From Collinsella stercoris DSM 13279 (GTDB lineage Bacteria > Actinomycetota > Coriobacteriia > Coriobacteriales > Coriobacteriaceae), in contig NZ_CP085935.1 of NCBI RefSeq assembly GCF_020735465.1, positions 1,178,001 to 1,242,000 on the forward strand: a DNA stretch of 64,000 bases, read 5' to 3'. This document shows, in pieces, positions 46,133-62,954 of the stretch (within the stretch, counting starts at the first letter, position 1; each line of letters starts with the position of its first letter). The notes beneath the pieces were generated by a model. That model made no database searches, was not told the DNA's origin, and saw only the letters and a list, made by a program, of their open reading frames with translations. A program made the position numbers and the translations under genes.

Positions 46133-46654
46133 ATGGAGCTCATATCCAAGCGTCTCATCCTACGCCCCTGGCTCGACAGCGATGCGCCTGCTCTTTATAA
46201 CCTGGCGCGCAACCCCAAGGTCGGGCCGGCCGCCGGATGGCCCGCGCATGAGAGTGTCGAGCAGAGCCTCGATATCCTCTGCAACATCTTGCGCGGACCG
46301 GAGCAATACGCCATAACCCTGCGTGATACGGGCGAGCTCATCGGAGCGATCGGTCTTAAAACGCGTGAAGACTGTCCGTATCTCCCGTCTGACAACGATT
46401 ATTCCGTTGGATATTGGATTGGAGAGGAGCACTGGGGCCACGGCTACGCTCCCGAGGCCCTTGAGCGCCTTATCGAGCATGCCCGAGTCGATCTTAAAGC
46501 CCACACAATTTGGGCCGACCACTTCATTTGCAATGAAAAATCGCACCGCGTGATGGAAAAGTGCGGACTTCTTCCCGTGCGCACCGACATAAGCGATGCC
46601 GTGGGCCCGGACGGCTCCCGGGAAACCCTGATCATGCGCCATGATCTTCGCTAG
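46133..46654 (+). CDS. GNAT acetyltransferase, RimJ/RimL-like
   Basis: A 173-residue protein: MELISKRLILRPWLDSDAPA, ITLRDTGELIGAIGLKT, GYWIGEEHWGHGYAPEALER and HFICNEKSHRVMEKCGL. These are the beta strands and the acetyl-CoA pyrophosphate loop region (here W-G-H-G-Y-A in place of Q/RxxGxG/A) of the RimJ/L-type acetyltransferase group, which modify protein N-termini or small amines. The start has AAAGG upstream. Substrate unknown. Confidence 0.85.
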   Translation: MELISKRLILRPWLDSDAPALYNLARNPKVGPAAGWPAHESVEQSLDILCNILRGPEQYAITLRDTGELIGAIGLKTREDCPYLPSDNDYSVGYWIGEEHWGHGYAPEALERLIEHARVDLKAHTIWADHFICNEKSHRVMEKCGLLPVRTDISDAVGPDGSRETLIMRHDLR

Positions 46655-46769
46655 GGCGCTGCACTCGCGGCTTTCGCGTTCGCGCAATCGCCCCTTGAGC
46701 CGTCGTGCCCAGGCCCCAAGGGCCAGTTTGAGATTTCCCCCTACCCGCGGCAACCCCCTCACCAATACG

Positions 46770-46839
46770 CCCCAGATTGGGGACGGGCGCCACATTGAGG
46801 CGCGCCTGCCTCAATGTGGCGCCCGTCCCCAATCTGGGG
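46770..46839. repeat. 70-bp perfect palindrome, REP-like element
   Basis: Arms of 32 bp (46770-46801 and 46808-46839) are perfectly complementary with a six-base loop. The arms contain CCCCAGATTGGGGACGGG and GCCACATTGAGG. The GTCCCCAATCTGGGGTT end matches the element near 30671-30701 and partly 40880-40900. It lies between the GNAT and glutaredoxin-like genes and could form an extremely stable hairpin in RNA or a cruciform in DNA. Confidence 0.85.
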
Positions 46840-46904
46840 TTACCTTCGCGGCTGCGTGGGTATATCGCTAAATGTTAGTCGATAAGAGTTACTTGGAGGA
46901 GCCC

Positions 46905-47162
46905 ATGCTCGACTCACACGACCTCGTGTTGTATTACCGCCCGACCTGCCCGTTTTGCGTAAGGGTTCTCAGGCACATGAAGGACCTTGGCATTGAGGGC
47001 GCCATCACCCTCAAGAACATCTCCGACGATGAAGAGGCGGAGGCAACGCTCATCAGCGTAGGTGGAAAGCGCCAGGTTCCCTGCCTGTTCATCGATGGCG
47101 AACCCTTGTACGAGTCTGGCGACATCGTGACCTGGCTTGAGAGGCATAGCGCACGCGCATAA
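46905..47162 (+). CDS. Glutaredoxin-like redox protein with CPFC motif
   Basis: An 85-residue protein with a thioredoxin fold: LVLYYRPTCPFCVRVLRHMK (Cys15 and Cys18), QVPCLFIDGEPLYES with the cis-Pro loop, and DIVTWLERH. Length and motif fit single-domain glutaredoxins/NrdH-like proteins, which reduce disulfides or glutathione mixed disulfides. A strong TTGGAGGA ribosome site fixes the start at 46905; an upstream in-frame ATG is unlikely. Confidence 0.85.
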   Translation: MLDSHDLVLYYRPTCPFCVRVLRHMKDLGIEGAITLKNISDDEEAEATLISVGGKRQVPCLFIDGEPLYESGDIVTWLERHSARA

Positions 47163-47397
47163 GCCCCCACTCCGCCAAGTCGAGTAACAGCACGTGCAGC
47201 AATATGGGATCGCATACGAGCATGCCCGCGCCCGAGCACTCAAGCTTGATCATGGATTCCTGATTCACCGCGCCACGGAACATCTTACCCGTCAAATCGC
47301 CCGGGTCCTTTACGCTAGTTTAGGCCTGGATATACCCGTTATACAAATCGAACCATTCGATGAACGGCTCGTCGCATTCATAAACCTCTGCAGCATC
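47163..47397. other. 235-bp convergent intergenic region, nothing certain
   Basis: Located between the converging glutaredoxin-like and CDF genes. I see no strong terminator hairpin and no gene with a ribosome site. A weak inverted motif, AACCATTCGATGAACGG, lies near 47350-47366. Confidence 0.35.
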
Positions 47398-48549
47398 TTA
47401 TTGAGCAGCGCTCACGTAATCCTCGTCGATGGTGATCTTGGGCACCGCCTCGGGATACGCCTCGATAACCAGGCTCGAGAGGCGTTCCTTGATCTCTGAG
47501 GCGCCAAGCGGGCAATCCTCGGGACGCAGGCAATCGAAGATCACATTGGTGTGCGTGGGACCCGGGACCGTGCGCAGGTCGTGAATGGACAGGTGCGCGT
47601 CAAGCGTCTTGGCGGCGGCGTCGATACGATTGCGCATGTCGACCAGATGGGGATCGTGCGTCACGATGGGATCGTAATGCAGCGTGACGATGAGCCCATC
47701 CTCGTCCTTGAACGCCTGCTCGATATTGTCGAGCGTATCGTGACTGGTCATGGGGTCGGCCTCCGCGGCCATCTCAACATGCGCGCTGGCGAACTGCCTG
47801 CCGGGGCCGTAATCGTGCACCATGAGGTCATGCGTGCCCAGCACACCGGGATATCCCATGATCTTGGAGCGGATGTGGGAGACCAGCGCGGGGTCGGGGG
47901 CCTGCCCCAGCAACGGGCTCACGGTGTCGCGAATGAGCTCGAAGCCGCTCCAGCCAATGTAGGCGCCCACGGCCAAACCCACCCACGCATCGAGCGCGAG
48001 TCCCGTGAGGTGCGCCATCACCGAACACGCCAGAACCGCCGCAGTCGCGATGACGTCGTTTTTTGAATCCTGCGCCGTGGCGCGCAGCGTCTCGGAATCG
48101 ATGGCATCGCCCAAGCGCTTATTGAAATGCGCCATCCACAACTTGACGGCACAGGAGAGCAGCAGCACGGCGACGAGCGCGGCCGAGAACTCGACAGGCG
48201 TGGGCGCGATGATCTTCTCAATCGAGGAGCGGATGAGCTCAATGCCGATAAGCAGCACCAGCACCGCCACGACCAACCCGGATAGATATTCATAGCGACC
48301 GTGACCGTACGGATGCTCAGGGTCGGCGGGCTTGCTCGCCAGCTTGAACCCGAGGACGCTCACGATGTTGGAGCTCGCATCGCTCAGGTTGTTGAGCGCG
48401 TCGGCCACGATGGAGACAGACCCGGAGAGCACGCCGATGGCGCCCTTAGCGCAGCATAGAACAACGTTGAGCGAGATGCAGACCATACCGGCCAGAGAAC
48501 CGACCTTTGAGCGGTCCTCCCCCGCCCGTGCAAGTACCCATTCGACCAT
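47398..48549 (-). CDS. Cation diffusion facilitator (CDF) metal exporter
   Basis: A 383-residue protein with six hydrophobic helices, the TM2 motif SIVADALNNLSDASSN, HPYGHGRYEYLSGLV, and the TM5 motif AQDSKNDVIATAAVL (metal-site acids), followed by a cytoplasmic domain with DYGPGRQFASAHVEMAAEAD. CDF proteins exchange Zn2+, Mn2+, Fe2+ or Co2+ for protons. N in place of one of the usual TM2 or TM5 histidines leans towards Mn2+ or Fe2+ rather than Zn2+; that is inference. ATG 48549 has AAGGAAGG nine bases upstream; the ATG at 48558 abuts it. An extra C-terminal region of about 90 residues is present. Confidence 0.9.
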   Translation of the reverse strand: MVEWVLARAGEDRSKVGSLAGMVCISLNVVLCCAKGAIGVLSGSVSIVADALNNLSDASSNIVSVLGFKLASKPADPEHPYGHGRYEYLSGLVVAVLVLLIGIELIRSSIEKIIAPTPVEFSAALVAVLLLSCAVKLWMAHFNKRLGDAIDSETLRATAQDSKNDVIATAAVLACSVMAHLTGLALDAWVGLAVGAYIGWSGFELIRDTVSPLLGQAPDPALVSHIRSKIMGYPGVLGTHDLMVHDYGPGRQFASAHVEMAAEADPMTSHDTLDNIEQAFKDEDGLIVTLHYDPIVTHDPHLVDMRNRIDAAAKTLDAHLSIHDLRTVPGPTHTNVIFDCLRPEDCPLGASEIKERLSSLVIEAYPEAVPKITIDEDYVSAAQ

Positions 48550-48607
48550 ATCCAACATCCTTCCTTACCAGCGAAGCACCCATGGTAGCACCGCGCCACG
48601 ACAAAAC

Positions 48608-48641
48608 CAAAAGGCCGCCACCCCTGTGGGTAGCGGCCTTT
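48608..48641 (-). terminator. Terminator after rpsJ
   Basis: A hairpin with AAAGGCCGC and GCGGCCTTT arms around CACCC-CTGT-GGGTA. On the minus strand it follows the rpsJ stop by about 43 bases and continues into a T-rich stretch. It marks the end of the str-rpsJ operon. Confidence 0.85.
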
Positions 48642-48683
48642 GCGTGAATACTCGACGCGCGGTCAAGCAAAAGAGCGCAACTC

Positions 48684-48992
48684 TTAGAGCTTGATCTCGA
48701 TGTCAACGCCCGCGGGCAGGTCGAGGCGCATGAGCGAATCGACGGTGCCGGGGGTGGGGTCGAGAATGTCGATGAGGCGCTTGTGGGTGCGCATCTCGAA
48801 CTGCTCACGGGAGTCCTTGTTCACGTGGGGCGAACGGATGACCGTGTACAGGTTGCGCTCGGTCGGCAGCGGAATGGGACCAGAGACGCGGGCGCCGGTC
48901 TTCTGGGCGGTCTCGACGATGAGCTTGGCGGACTGATCCACGACCTCGTGGTCATAGCCCTTCAGGCGAATCCTGATCTTCTGGGTGGACAA
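48684..48992 (-). CDS. rpsJ: 30S ribosomal protein S10
   Basis: A 102-residue S10 beginning (TTG)[17 protein letters not shown], with [20 protein letters not shown] and [20 protein letters not shown]. The TTG start at 48992 has GGAGG five bases upstream and gives the normal family length. S10 is both a ribosomal protein and the NusG/NusB transcription partner. It sits directly downstream of fusA, 18 kb from rplC, with no tuf gene between. Confidence 0.97.
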   Translation of the reverse strand: MSTQKIRIRLKGYDHEVVDQSAKLIVETAQKTGARVSGPIPLPTERNLYTVIRSPHVNKDSREQFEMRTHKRLIDILDPTPGTVDSLMRLDLPAGVDIEIKL

Positions 48993-49058
48993 CGTAACCT
49001 CCAACAGGGAATAGCGAGGGCACCCTCGCGGTGTGCTTACAAGTACGAGCGAGGGACC

Positions 49059-51164
49059 TTAGTTGGTACCGTTCTTGGCCATGACCTCATCCACGATGGA
49101 CTTGGGAGCCGGCTCATAGGAGTCGAACTGCATGGTGTAGGAAGCGCGACCCTGGGTCTGGGAGCGGAGGTCGGTGGCGTAACCGAACATCTCGCCCAGC
49201 GGCACCTTGGCGCGGATGACCTTGCTGCCAGCGCGGTCGTCCATGCCCTCGATCTTGCCACGGCGACCGGACAGGTTGCCCATGACGTCGCCCATGTACT
49301 GCTCGGGGGTCTCGACCTCGACGGCCATGCAGGGCTCGAGGAGGATCGGGTCGGACTTCTTGAGGGCGTCCTTGATAGCCATGGAACCGGCGATCTTGAA
49401 CGCGGCCTCGGAAGAGTCGACCTCGTGGTAGGAGCCGTCGAACAGGGTGACCTTGACGTCGACGACCGGGTAGCCGGAGATGACGCCGGTGTTCAGCGCC
49501 TCCTGGATACCCTTGTCGATGGACGGGATGTACTCCTTGGGCACGACACCGCCGACGATGGCGTTGACGAACTCGTAGCCAAAGCCCTCTTCCATCTTCT
49601 CGAGCTTGATGACGGCGTGGCCGTACTGACCGCGACCACCGGACTGGCGGACGAACTTGCCCTCGGCCTTCTCGACGTCGTGACCCGGGGCCTCACGGTA
49701 GGCGACCTGCGGCTTACCGACGTTGGCCTCTACCTTGAACTCGCGGAGCAGACGGTCGACGATGATCTCGAGGTGCAGCTCGCCCATGCCGGCGATGATG
49801 GTCTGGCCGGTCTCGTGGTTGGTGGACACCTGGAAGGTCGGGTCCTCCTCGGCGAGCTTGGTGAGCGCGATGGACATCTTGTCCTGCTCGGCCTTGGTCT
49901 TGGGCTCGATGGCGATGTCGATAACGGGCTTGGCGAACTCGATCTGCTCGAGGACGATCTCCTTGCCCTCGGCGCACAGGGTGTCACCGGTGGTGGTGTT
50001 CTTCAGGCCAACGGCGGCGAGGATGTCGCCGGCGGAGGCGCCGTCGACGTCGACACGATCGTTGGCGTTCATCTCGAGGATGCGGCCGAAGCGCTCGCGG
50101 TTGCCGTTGGTGGCGTTGACCACGTAGGAACCGGCGTCCACGTGGCCGGAGTACACGCGGAAGAAGGAGAGCTTACCGACGAACGGGTCGGTAGCGATCT
50201 TGAAGGCCAGAGCGGCGAACGGGGCATCGGCGGAAGCCTCGCGGGTCTCGGTCTCGCCGGTCTTGGGGTTGACGCCCTCGACAGCCGGGACGTCGAGCGG
50301 GCTGGGCAGGTAGTCCACGACGGCGTCGAGGAGCTCCTGAACGCCCTTGTTCTTGTAGGCGGAGCCCACCAGGACGGGGTTCAGCTCGTTGGCGAGCGTG
50401 CCCTTGCGGATGGCGGCCTTGAGCATCTCGACGGGGATCTCCTCGCCCTCAAGAGCCATCATCATGAGGTCGTCGTCGTAATTGGCGGCGGCATCGACGA
50501 GCTCCTCGCGCTTCTCAGCGGCGATCTCGGCGAACTCGGCCGGGATCTCGTCCATGGCCTCGGGATAGGTCATGCCCTTGTCATCCGGCTTGAAGTCCCA
50601 AGCGGTCATGGTGACGAGGTCGATGACGCCCCAGAAGTTGTCCTCGGCGCCCATGGGGACCTGAATGGCAACGGCGTTGGCGTTCAGGCGCTCCTTCATG
50701 GTGTCGATGGCGTGGAAGAAGTCGGCGCCCACGCGGTCATACTTGTTGATGAACGCGATGCGGGGGACGTTGAAGTTGCGGGCCTGGCGCCACACGGTCT
50801 CGGACTGCGGCTGAACACCGGCAACGGCGTCGAACACGGCGACGGCACCGTCGAGAACGCGCAGGGAGCGCTCGACCTCGGCGGTGAAGTCCACGTGGCC
50901 GGGGGTGTCGATGATCTGGATGCGGTAGCTCTTGCCGTCCTTGGGCCAGAAGCAGGTGGTGGCGGCGGACTGAATGGTAACGCCGCGCTCCTGCTCCTGA
51001 ACCATCCAGTCCATGGTGGCAGCGCCCTCATGGGTCTCACCGATCTTGTGCTTCTTACCGGTGTAGTACAGGATGCGCTCGGTCGTGGTGGTCTTACCGG
51101 CATCGATGTGGGCCATGATGCCGATGTTACGGGTCTCGGAAAGCTTGTACTTGGGCTTAGCCAT
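49059..51164 (-). CDS. fusA: Elongation factor G
   Basis: A 701-residue translocase GTPase: [19 protein letters not shown] (G1), [13 protein letters not shown] (G2), [15 protein letters not shown] (G3) and [11 protein letters not shown] (G4), followed by domains II-V with YRGEAPGH-like [20 protein letters not shown]. Full length and unremarkable. It lies 21 bp downstream of rpsG. Confidence 0.98.
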   Translation of the reverse strand: MAKPKYKLSETRNIGIMAHIDAGKTTTTERILYYTGKKHKIGETHEGAATMDWMVQEQERGVTIQSAATTCFWPKDGKSYRIQIIDTPGHVDFTAEVERSLRVLDGAVAVFDAVAGVQPQSETVWRQARNFNVPRIAFINKYDRVGADFFHAIDTMKERLNANAVAIQVPMGAEDNFWGVIDLVTMTAWDFKPDDKGMTYPEAMDEIPAEFAEIAAEKREELVDAAANYDDDLMMMALEGEEIPVEMLKAAIRKGTLANELNPVLVGSAYKNKGVQELLDAVVDYLPSPLDVPAVEGVNPKTGETETREASADAPFAALAFKIATDPFVGKLSFFRVYSGHVDAGSYVVNATNGNRERFGRILEMNANDRVDVDGASAGDILAAVGLKNTTTGDTLCAEGKEIVLEQIEFAKPVIDIAIEPKTKAEQDKMSIALTKLAEEDPTFQVSTNHETGQTIIAGMGELHLEIIVDRLLREFKVEANVGKPQVAYREAPGHDVEKAEGKFVRQSGGRGQYGHAVIKLEKMEEGFGYEFVNAIVGGVVPKEYIPSIDKGIQEALNTGVISGYPVVDVKVTLFDGSYHEVDSSEAAFKIAGSMAIKDALKKSDPILLEPCMAVEVETPEQYMGDVMGNLSGRRGKIEGMDDRAGSKVIRAKVPLGEMFGYATDLRSQTQGRASYTMQFDSYEPAPKSIVDEVMAKNGTN

Positions 51165-51185
51165 GAGTCAGTTCCTTCCTAGAGA

Positions 51186-51659
51186 TTACCAGCGGTAGTG
51201 AGAGAACGCGCGGTTGGCCTCGGCCATCTTGAAGACGTCCTCGCGCTTCTTCACGGAAGCGCCAACGCCGTTGGAGGCGTCGATGATCTCGGCGGCAAGG
51301 CGCTCGGCCATGGTCTTCTCCTTGCGGGCGCGGGAGAAGTTGACCATCCAGCGGATACCGAGCTGGGTGGAACGACGGGCGTTGACCTCCATGGGGACCT
51401 GGTAGGTAGCGCCACCGACACGCTTGGGCTTGACCTCGAGCGTGGGCTTAATGTTGTCCATGGCCTTCTTGAAGACGGCGAGGGCGTCCTCACCGGTCTT
51501 CTCGGCGACCATCTCGAACGCGCTGTAGACGATGCGCTCGGCGGTGGCCTTCTTGCCGTCCAGAAGGACCTTGTTGATGAGCTGCGTCACGAGGCGGTTG
51601 TTGTAAACAGCATCAGGCTGGACCTCGCGGCGGTGAGTTTTAGCTGCACGACGCGGCAT
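51186..51659 (-). CDS. rpsG: 30S ribosomal protein S7
   Basis: A 157-residue S7: [60 protein letters not shown] and [12 protein letters not shown]. It initiates 30S head assembly. It follows rpsL after 44 bp. Confidence 0.98.
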   Translation of the reverse strand: MPRRAAKTHRREVQPDAVYNNRLVTQLINKVLLDGKKATAERIVYSAFEMVAEKTGEDALAVFKKAMDNIKPTLEVKPKRVGGATYQVPMEVNARRSTQLGIRWMVNFSRARKEKTMAERLAAEIIDASNGVGASVKKREDVFKMAEANRAFSHYRW

Positions 51660-51703
51660 ATTGAATCTCCTCTATCTGAATGGGATCGGGTCTAGAAGCT
51701 CGA

Positions 51704-52075
51704 TTACTTCGGGCGCTTGGCACCGTAGTGGGAACGAGCCTGCTTACGGTTGGCAACCGGGGCGCAGTCGTAGCAGCCGCGGATGATGTGGTAACGCACA
51801 CCAGGCAGGTCGCGAACACGACCGCCGCGGACGAGCACGATGGAGTGCTCCTGCAGGTTGTGACCCTCGCCGGGGATGTAAGCGGTGACCTCGATGCCGT
51901 TCACGAGGCGCACACGGGCAACCTTGCGAAGAGCGGAGTTCGGCTTCTTGGGGGACGTGGTGAACACGCGGGTGCACACACCGCGCTTCTGGGAGTTGCT
52001 CTTGAGAGCGGCGTTCTTGGACTTCTTGGGGACCGAGCGGCGGCCCTGGCGAACCAGCTGGTTGATAGTAGGCAA
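51704..52075 (-). CDS. rpsL: 30S ribosomal protein S12 with Arg88
   Basis: A 123-residue S12 with a TTG start at 52075 preceded by AAGGAG. Key segments are [40 protein letters not shown] (both lysines of the Lys43 region intact) and [17 protein letters not shown]. The codon CGC at 51812-51814 encodes Arg at position 88 (Met counted), where most bacteria have Lys. K88R is a known streptomycin-resistance, error-restrictive substitution in other species. First gene of the str operon. Confidence 0.97.
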   Translation of the reverse strand: MPTINQLVRQGRRSVPKKSKNAALKSNSQKRGVCTRVFTTSPKKPNSALRKVARVRLVNGIEVTAYIPGEGHNLQEHSIVLVRGGRVRDLPGVRYHIIRGCYDCAPVANRKQARSHYGAKRPK

Positions 52076-52168
52076 AGCGTACTCCTTCTCGAAATATCCA
52101 GCTTCCATTCCATGTGCAACGGCATATTAAGGGGCGTCAGCATCCTCCCACAAAACACGCGACTTGCT

Positions 52169-52197
52169 ATGGTACGCGCGTGTACGTGCCCGGTCAA
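52169..52197 (-). promoter_or_regulatory. rpsL (str operon) promoter
   Basis: On the minus strand TTGACC (52192-52197) and TACCAT (52169-52174) are separated by 17 bp, a good sigma-A promoter about 95 bp upstream of rpsL. The rest of the 52076-52415 region holds only the terminator of the preceding gene. Confidence 0.7.
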
Positions 52198-52332
52198 CAG
52201 ACCACGCGTCCGGGCGTTTCCCTATTTGGGGCATATTCCGCAGAGTCTCCACAATGAGGATCGCAAGGGTCTGTGGCCCCTGCGTCGCGCGAATGCTCAC
52301 GCGCACGCGTGACCTCTCGTCCAGCCGCAATG

Positions 52333-52361
52333 CAAAGGGGCTCCCGCAACTGCGAGAGCCC
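52333..52361 (-). terminator. Terminator after the GH20 gene
   Basis: Stem GGGGCTC and GAGCCCC with an inner CGCA/TGCG pairing, followed on the minus strand by TTTGC, about 55 bases after the GH20 stop. Confidence 0.75.
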
Positions 52362-52415
52362 CATGACAATGAGTCGCATTGGGGAATCGTGGTTATTTGG
52401 GCCTTCTGCCCTGCA

Positions 52416-54116
52416 TTACGCCTTGCGACGGCTCGCGAGCAGACCCATGCCGAGCACGCTCAGACCAGCGGACGCGACCGCAAGAATCTGGACGGGGTCG
52501 CCCGTCTGGGGCAACTTCTCGGACGGCTTGAGCACGGGCTTGCTACTCGGCTTTTGCTCTGGCTTGACAACAGGCTTCTTAACCAAACCGTCCACGGCAG
52601 CGTTGATTGCCGCCGCCATCGCATCGACATCAGCCTGCTTATCGACTGTATAGCCACGCTTCACGGAAGCAACCGCATTTTGAACCGTCACACGCGTCGC
52701 GTCCGTATATCCAGTAAGGTCCTTGGGGACGCGAGCGAGGGCTGCGTCCACTGCCGAGTAATCAGCAGGTCGGAACGCAAGGGCATCGATGGCAGCATTG
52801 ATGTCCGCAGCCATCTTATCGACCTCGGCCTGCTTATCCGCCTTGTAGCCGCGCTTGACAGCGGCAACGGCGTCCTCAACGGCCTTGCGAGACTCCGGCG
52901 TATAAATGGAGAGATCCTCGGGCACGGTCGCGAGAGCCTCATCGACCTTGGCGTAATCCGCAGGCTTGGGCATATGCTCGGCGTGCTTTGCGCTGAACGC
53001 GTCCATGAGCTGGAAGATGCGCTCCATGTCATGCGGCTTAGAAGGCTCATCGCACCAGACGCACTGCATGCTGCCGATCGTCGGGATGGTGCCACTGGCA
53101 CCCGTCACCTCGTTGAAGCCTTTCTTTTCGATGTTGCTCATCGCGTTGTTGAAGTGATAACCGCCATCCGAGATGTGGCCAAGCACCCAATACCATGCAT
53201 CATTGGTGTTGAGAATTTCGAGGCCCTGCTGCTGCAGGAATTCCGGCTTGGCAACGTAGAAGCCCCACCAACCAGAAGTCCAATAGGACACGGTAAGGTC
53301 CTGGTCGAATGCGCCAAAATTAGTCTTTTGGTTGTAATAGATGCCATCATTGAAGCACAGCGGCTTCATGCCGGCGTCCTTGATGATGCCGCAAACGTGG
53401 TTAGCGTACTCGATGAAATTCTTGTACTCGCCGTTCCGCTGGATCTCACCCCAGCCGGGATCAGAAAACACATCATTGGCAAACTCATCGGCACCAAAGT
53501 TGAAGTACTCAGAGGCACCGGCATTGCCGAAGTAGGTGACGTACTTCTGCAGCATGGCATACAAGAAGTTGACGGCTTTCTGATTGGTGATATCGACGGT
53601 GCGTACCGAGACCCTATCACTATTCGAGTACGCCGCGTTCTCGATTCCGAGCTCCTTCATGGCGACCAGCAGTGCGTCCATGTGGCCCGGGCTATTGATG
53701 ACCGGAACGATACCTACGCCCTTCGCCTTGGCGTAAGAGATGATGTCGTTCATCTCCGCCTCAGTGAGAGCGTTGCCGTTGGGGTCCTTGTAATAGGAGT
53801 CGTTACCGGCGGTGAGGGCGGCCTTGACAGCATCGCTCTCGTAGACCTTGCCGTCGGCCTCAATTGACATGTCGTCGAGGAAGAAACGCATGCCGTCGTT
53901 TGCGAGAATCAGCTGGACATCGGTGTAACCGTTCTTTGCAGCACGATCGATGATCTGCTTGAGCTGATCGGCGGAGAAGTACTTGCGTCCAGCATCTATT
54001 GAAAAGATGCTATGGCCCCCCGCCGCATACGCACGAGCCGGCAGGGCGACTAGACACGTCACTGCGAAAACAGCGGCGACAACGCCCGCAAGCACGCGCT
54101 TCATGCCATGCTTCAT
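52416..54116 (-). CDS. Sortase-anchored GH20 beta-N-acetylhexosaminidase with FIVAR domains
   Basis: A 566-residue surface enzyme. Signal peptide (KRVLAGVVAAVFAVTCLVAL, then AYA), a GH20 TIM barrel with catalytic pair Asp210-Glu211 in YFNFGADEFAN and an IVPVINSPGHMDAL strand, then two FIVAR-type helical modules (about 395-520, each with ADY..VDxALAxVPxDLxxYT). A Pro/Lys linker leads to LPQTG at about 535, a hydrophobic helix and the RRKA tail for sortase anchoring. GH20 enzymes remove GlcNAc or GalNAc (or lacto-N-biose) from glycans; a host mucin or milk glycan target is likely. Start: the ATG at 54116 has GAGGAA upstream; the ATG at 54134 is an alternative. Confidence 0.88.
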   Translation of the reverse strand: MKHGMKRVLAGVVAAVFAVTCLVALPARAYAAGGHSIFSIDAGRKYFSADQLKQIIDRAAKNGYTDVQLILANDGMRFFLDDMSIEADGKVYESDAVKAALTAGNDSYYKDPNGNALTEAEMNDIISYAKAKGVGIVPVINSPGHMDALLVAMKELGIENAAYSNSDRVSVRTVDITNQKAVNFLYAMLQKYVTYFGNAGASEYFNFGADEFANDVFSDPGWGEIQRNGEYKNFIEYANHVCGIIKDAGMKPLCFNDGIYYNQKTNFGAFDQDLTVSYWTSGWWGFYVAKPEFLQQQGLEILNTNDAWYWVLGHISDGGYHFNNAMSNIEKKGFNEVTGASGTIPTIGSMQCVWCDEPSKPHDMERIFQLMDAFSAKHAEHMPKPADYAKVDEALATVPEDLSIYTPESRKAVEDAVAAVKRGYKADKQAEVDKMAADINAAIDALAFRPADYSAVDAALARVPKDLTGYTDATRVTVQNAVASVKRGYTVDKQADVDAMAAAINAAVDGLVKKPVVKPEQKPSSKPVLKPSEKLPQTGDPVQILAVASAGLSVLGMGLLASRRKA

Positions 54117-54285
54117 CTTATACACGTTCCTCATTCCTTTCTATAAACGAAGGGTTGCCGAACCCACCCCAATGCGACCCTACATTTTATACCTACGGGC
54201 GTCCGCCGTTCTGTTTCTCGGAAAGGCGCATTGATACTAACAGTCACGTCCGCATTCGCATATGAACCAGCGGCGTTCATCTCGC

Positions 54286-54405
54286 AATTGCCTATGGCCG
54301 CCGTCGATCTGCCTATGCCCGCCGCAATTTCTCCTATGCCTAGTGTCGCTTTGCCTATGGCTATCTGCCGCTTCAACGTTTCAAACGGCAAATAGCCATA
54401 GGCAA
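54286..54405. repeat. TGCCTATG repeats ending in a near-perfect 20-bp inverted repeat
   Basis: Four imperfect units each beginning (T)GCCTATG or TCCTATG start near 54289, 54310, 54332 and 54352, spaced about 20-23 bp. The last forms an inverted repeat with 54386-54405: arms 54351-54370 and 54386-54405 match at 19 of 20 positions with a 15-base loop. It lies upstream of the GH20 gene and downstream of rpoC. It may be a regulator site cluster or a remnant of a repeat family. The surrounding 54117-54621 region holds no gene. Confidence 0.65.
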
Positions 54406-54458
54406 TTACTCACAGTGTGATGTGGTCGACACTTCCGCGAAGCATGGGGCGCACATGC

Positions 54459-54495
54459 AAAAAGCCCGCCCTCCCCTTTCGGGAAAGGCGGGCTT
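54459..54495 (-). terminator. rpoC terminator
   Basis: GCCCGCC and GGCGGGC arms with a CTCCCCTTTCGGGAAA interior that pairs further. On the minus strand the stem is followed by T5. It ends the rpoB-rpoC transcript about 125 bases past the rpoC stop. Confidence 0.85.
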
Positions 54496-54621
54496 CAAAT
54501 CAAGGGAACTCGCGAGCGGACCTCAGGTGCCCCAAATCGCCCTGAAAAAGGTGGGCGCGCGCCTAGCGTGCGGCGCCCGACGATTGAAGGACGAGGTGGG
54601 GTGCCTGAGGCCCGCGCAGCG

Positions 54622-59088
<4,467 letters not shown>

Positions 59089-59094
59089 AGTCAA

Positions 59095-62595
<3,501 letters not shown>

Positions 62596-62777
62596 CAGGT
62601 GTTTCCTCCTTCTTGGGAAAAGGCGGTTGGTCTGACGGCCGCTCGGTCCCTCGCTCGTGCGTGCGGGGCGGACGGACGTGCATCGCATTCCGTCTATGGG
62701 CGCGCGCAAGCGCGTCGCCCCTCCCCCAACGCATTCACGGGCTACAGGCATAGCTCCGCCAGGTAAGGCAACCTACT

Positions 62778-62805
62778 AGTTTAGCAGGTGCCCGCCGTTC
62801 GGCAA
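62778..62805 (-). promoter_or_regulatory. rpoBC promoter
   Basis: On the minus strand TTGCCG (62800-62805) and TAAACT (62778-62783) with a 16-bp spacer. The mRNA would carry a leader of about 175 nt before the rpoB start. No rplJ/rplL genes precede rpoB here, so rpoBC has its own promoter. Confidence 0.6.
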
Positions 62806-62854
62806 GAAAGGTCTTGACTCATGGGCCTTTTTGGATTAGCAAAGTTTTTCTAAA

Positions 62855-62894
62855 GAAAAACACCTGCTCAACACTAGTGTATCGAACAGGTGTT
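62855..62894 (-). terminator. galU terminator
   Basis: AACACCTG (62859-62866) and CAGGTGTT (62887-62894) form the stem and, on the minus strand, T5C follows. It lies about 60 bases after the galU stop. Confidence 0.75.
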
Positions 62895-62954
62895 CATGTA
62901 TTTTGGATGAAGCCGTCAAATGTGCGACATGCGGGGCCTACCGGCCCGCAAAGG

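Noticed and set aside
47194..47499. Small plus-strand ORF between the glutaredoxin-like gene and the CDF gene
   Set aside because: It overlaps the CDF 3' end, lacks a ribosome site and shows no recognisable domain.
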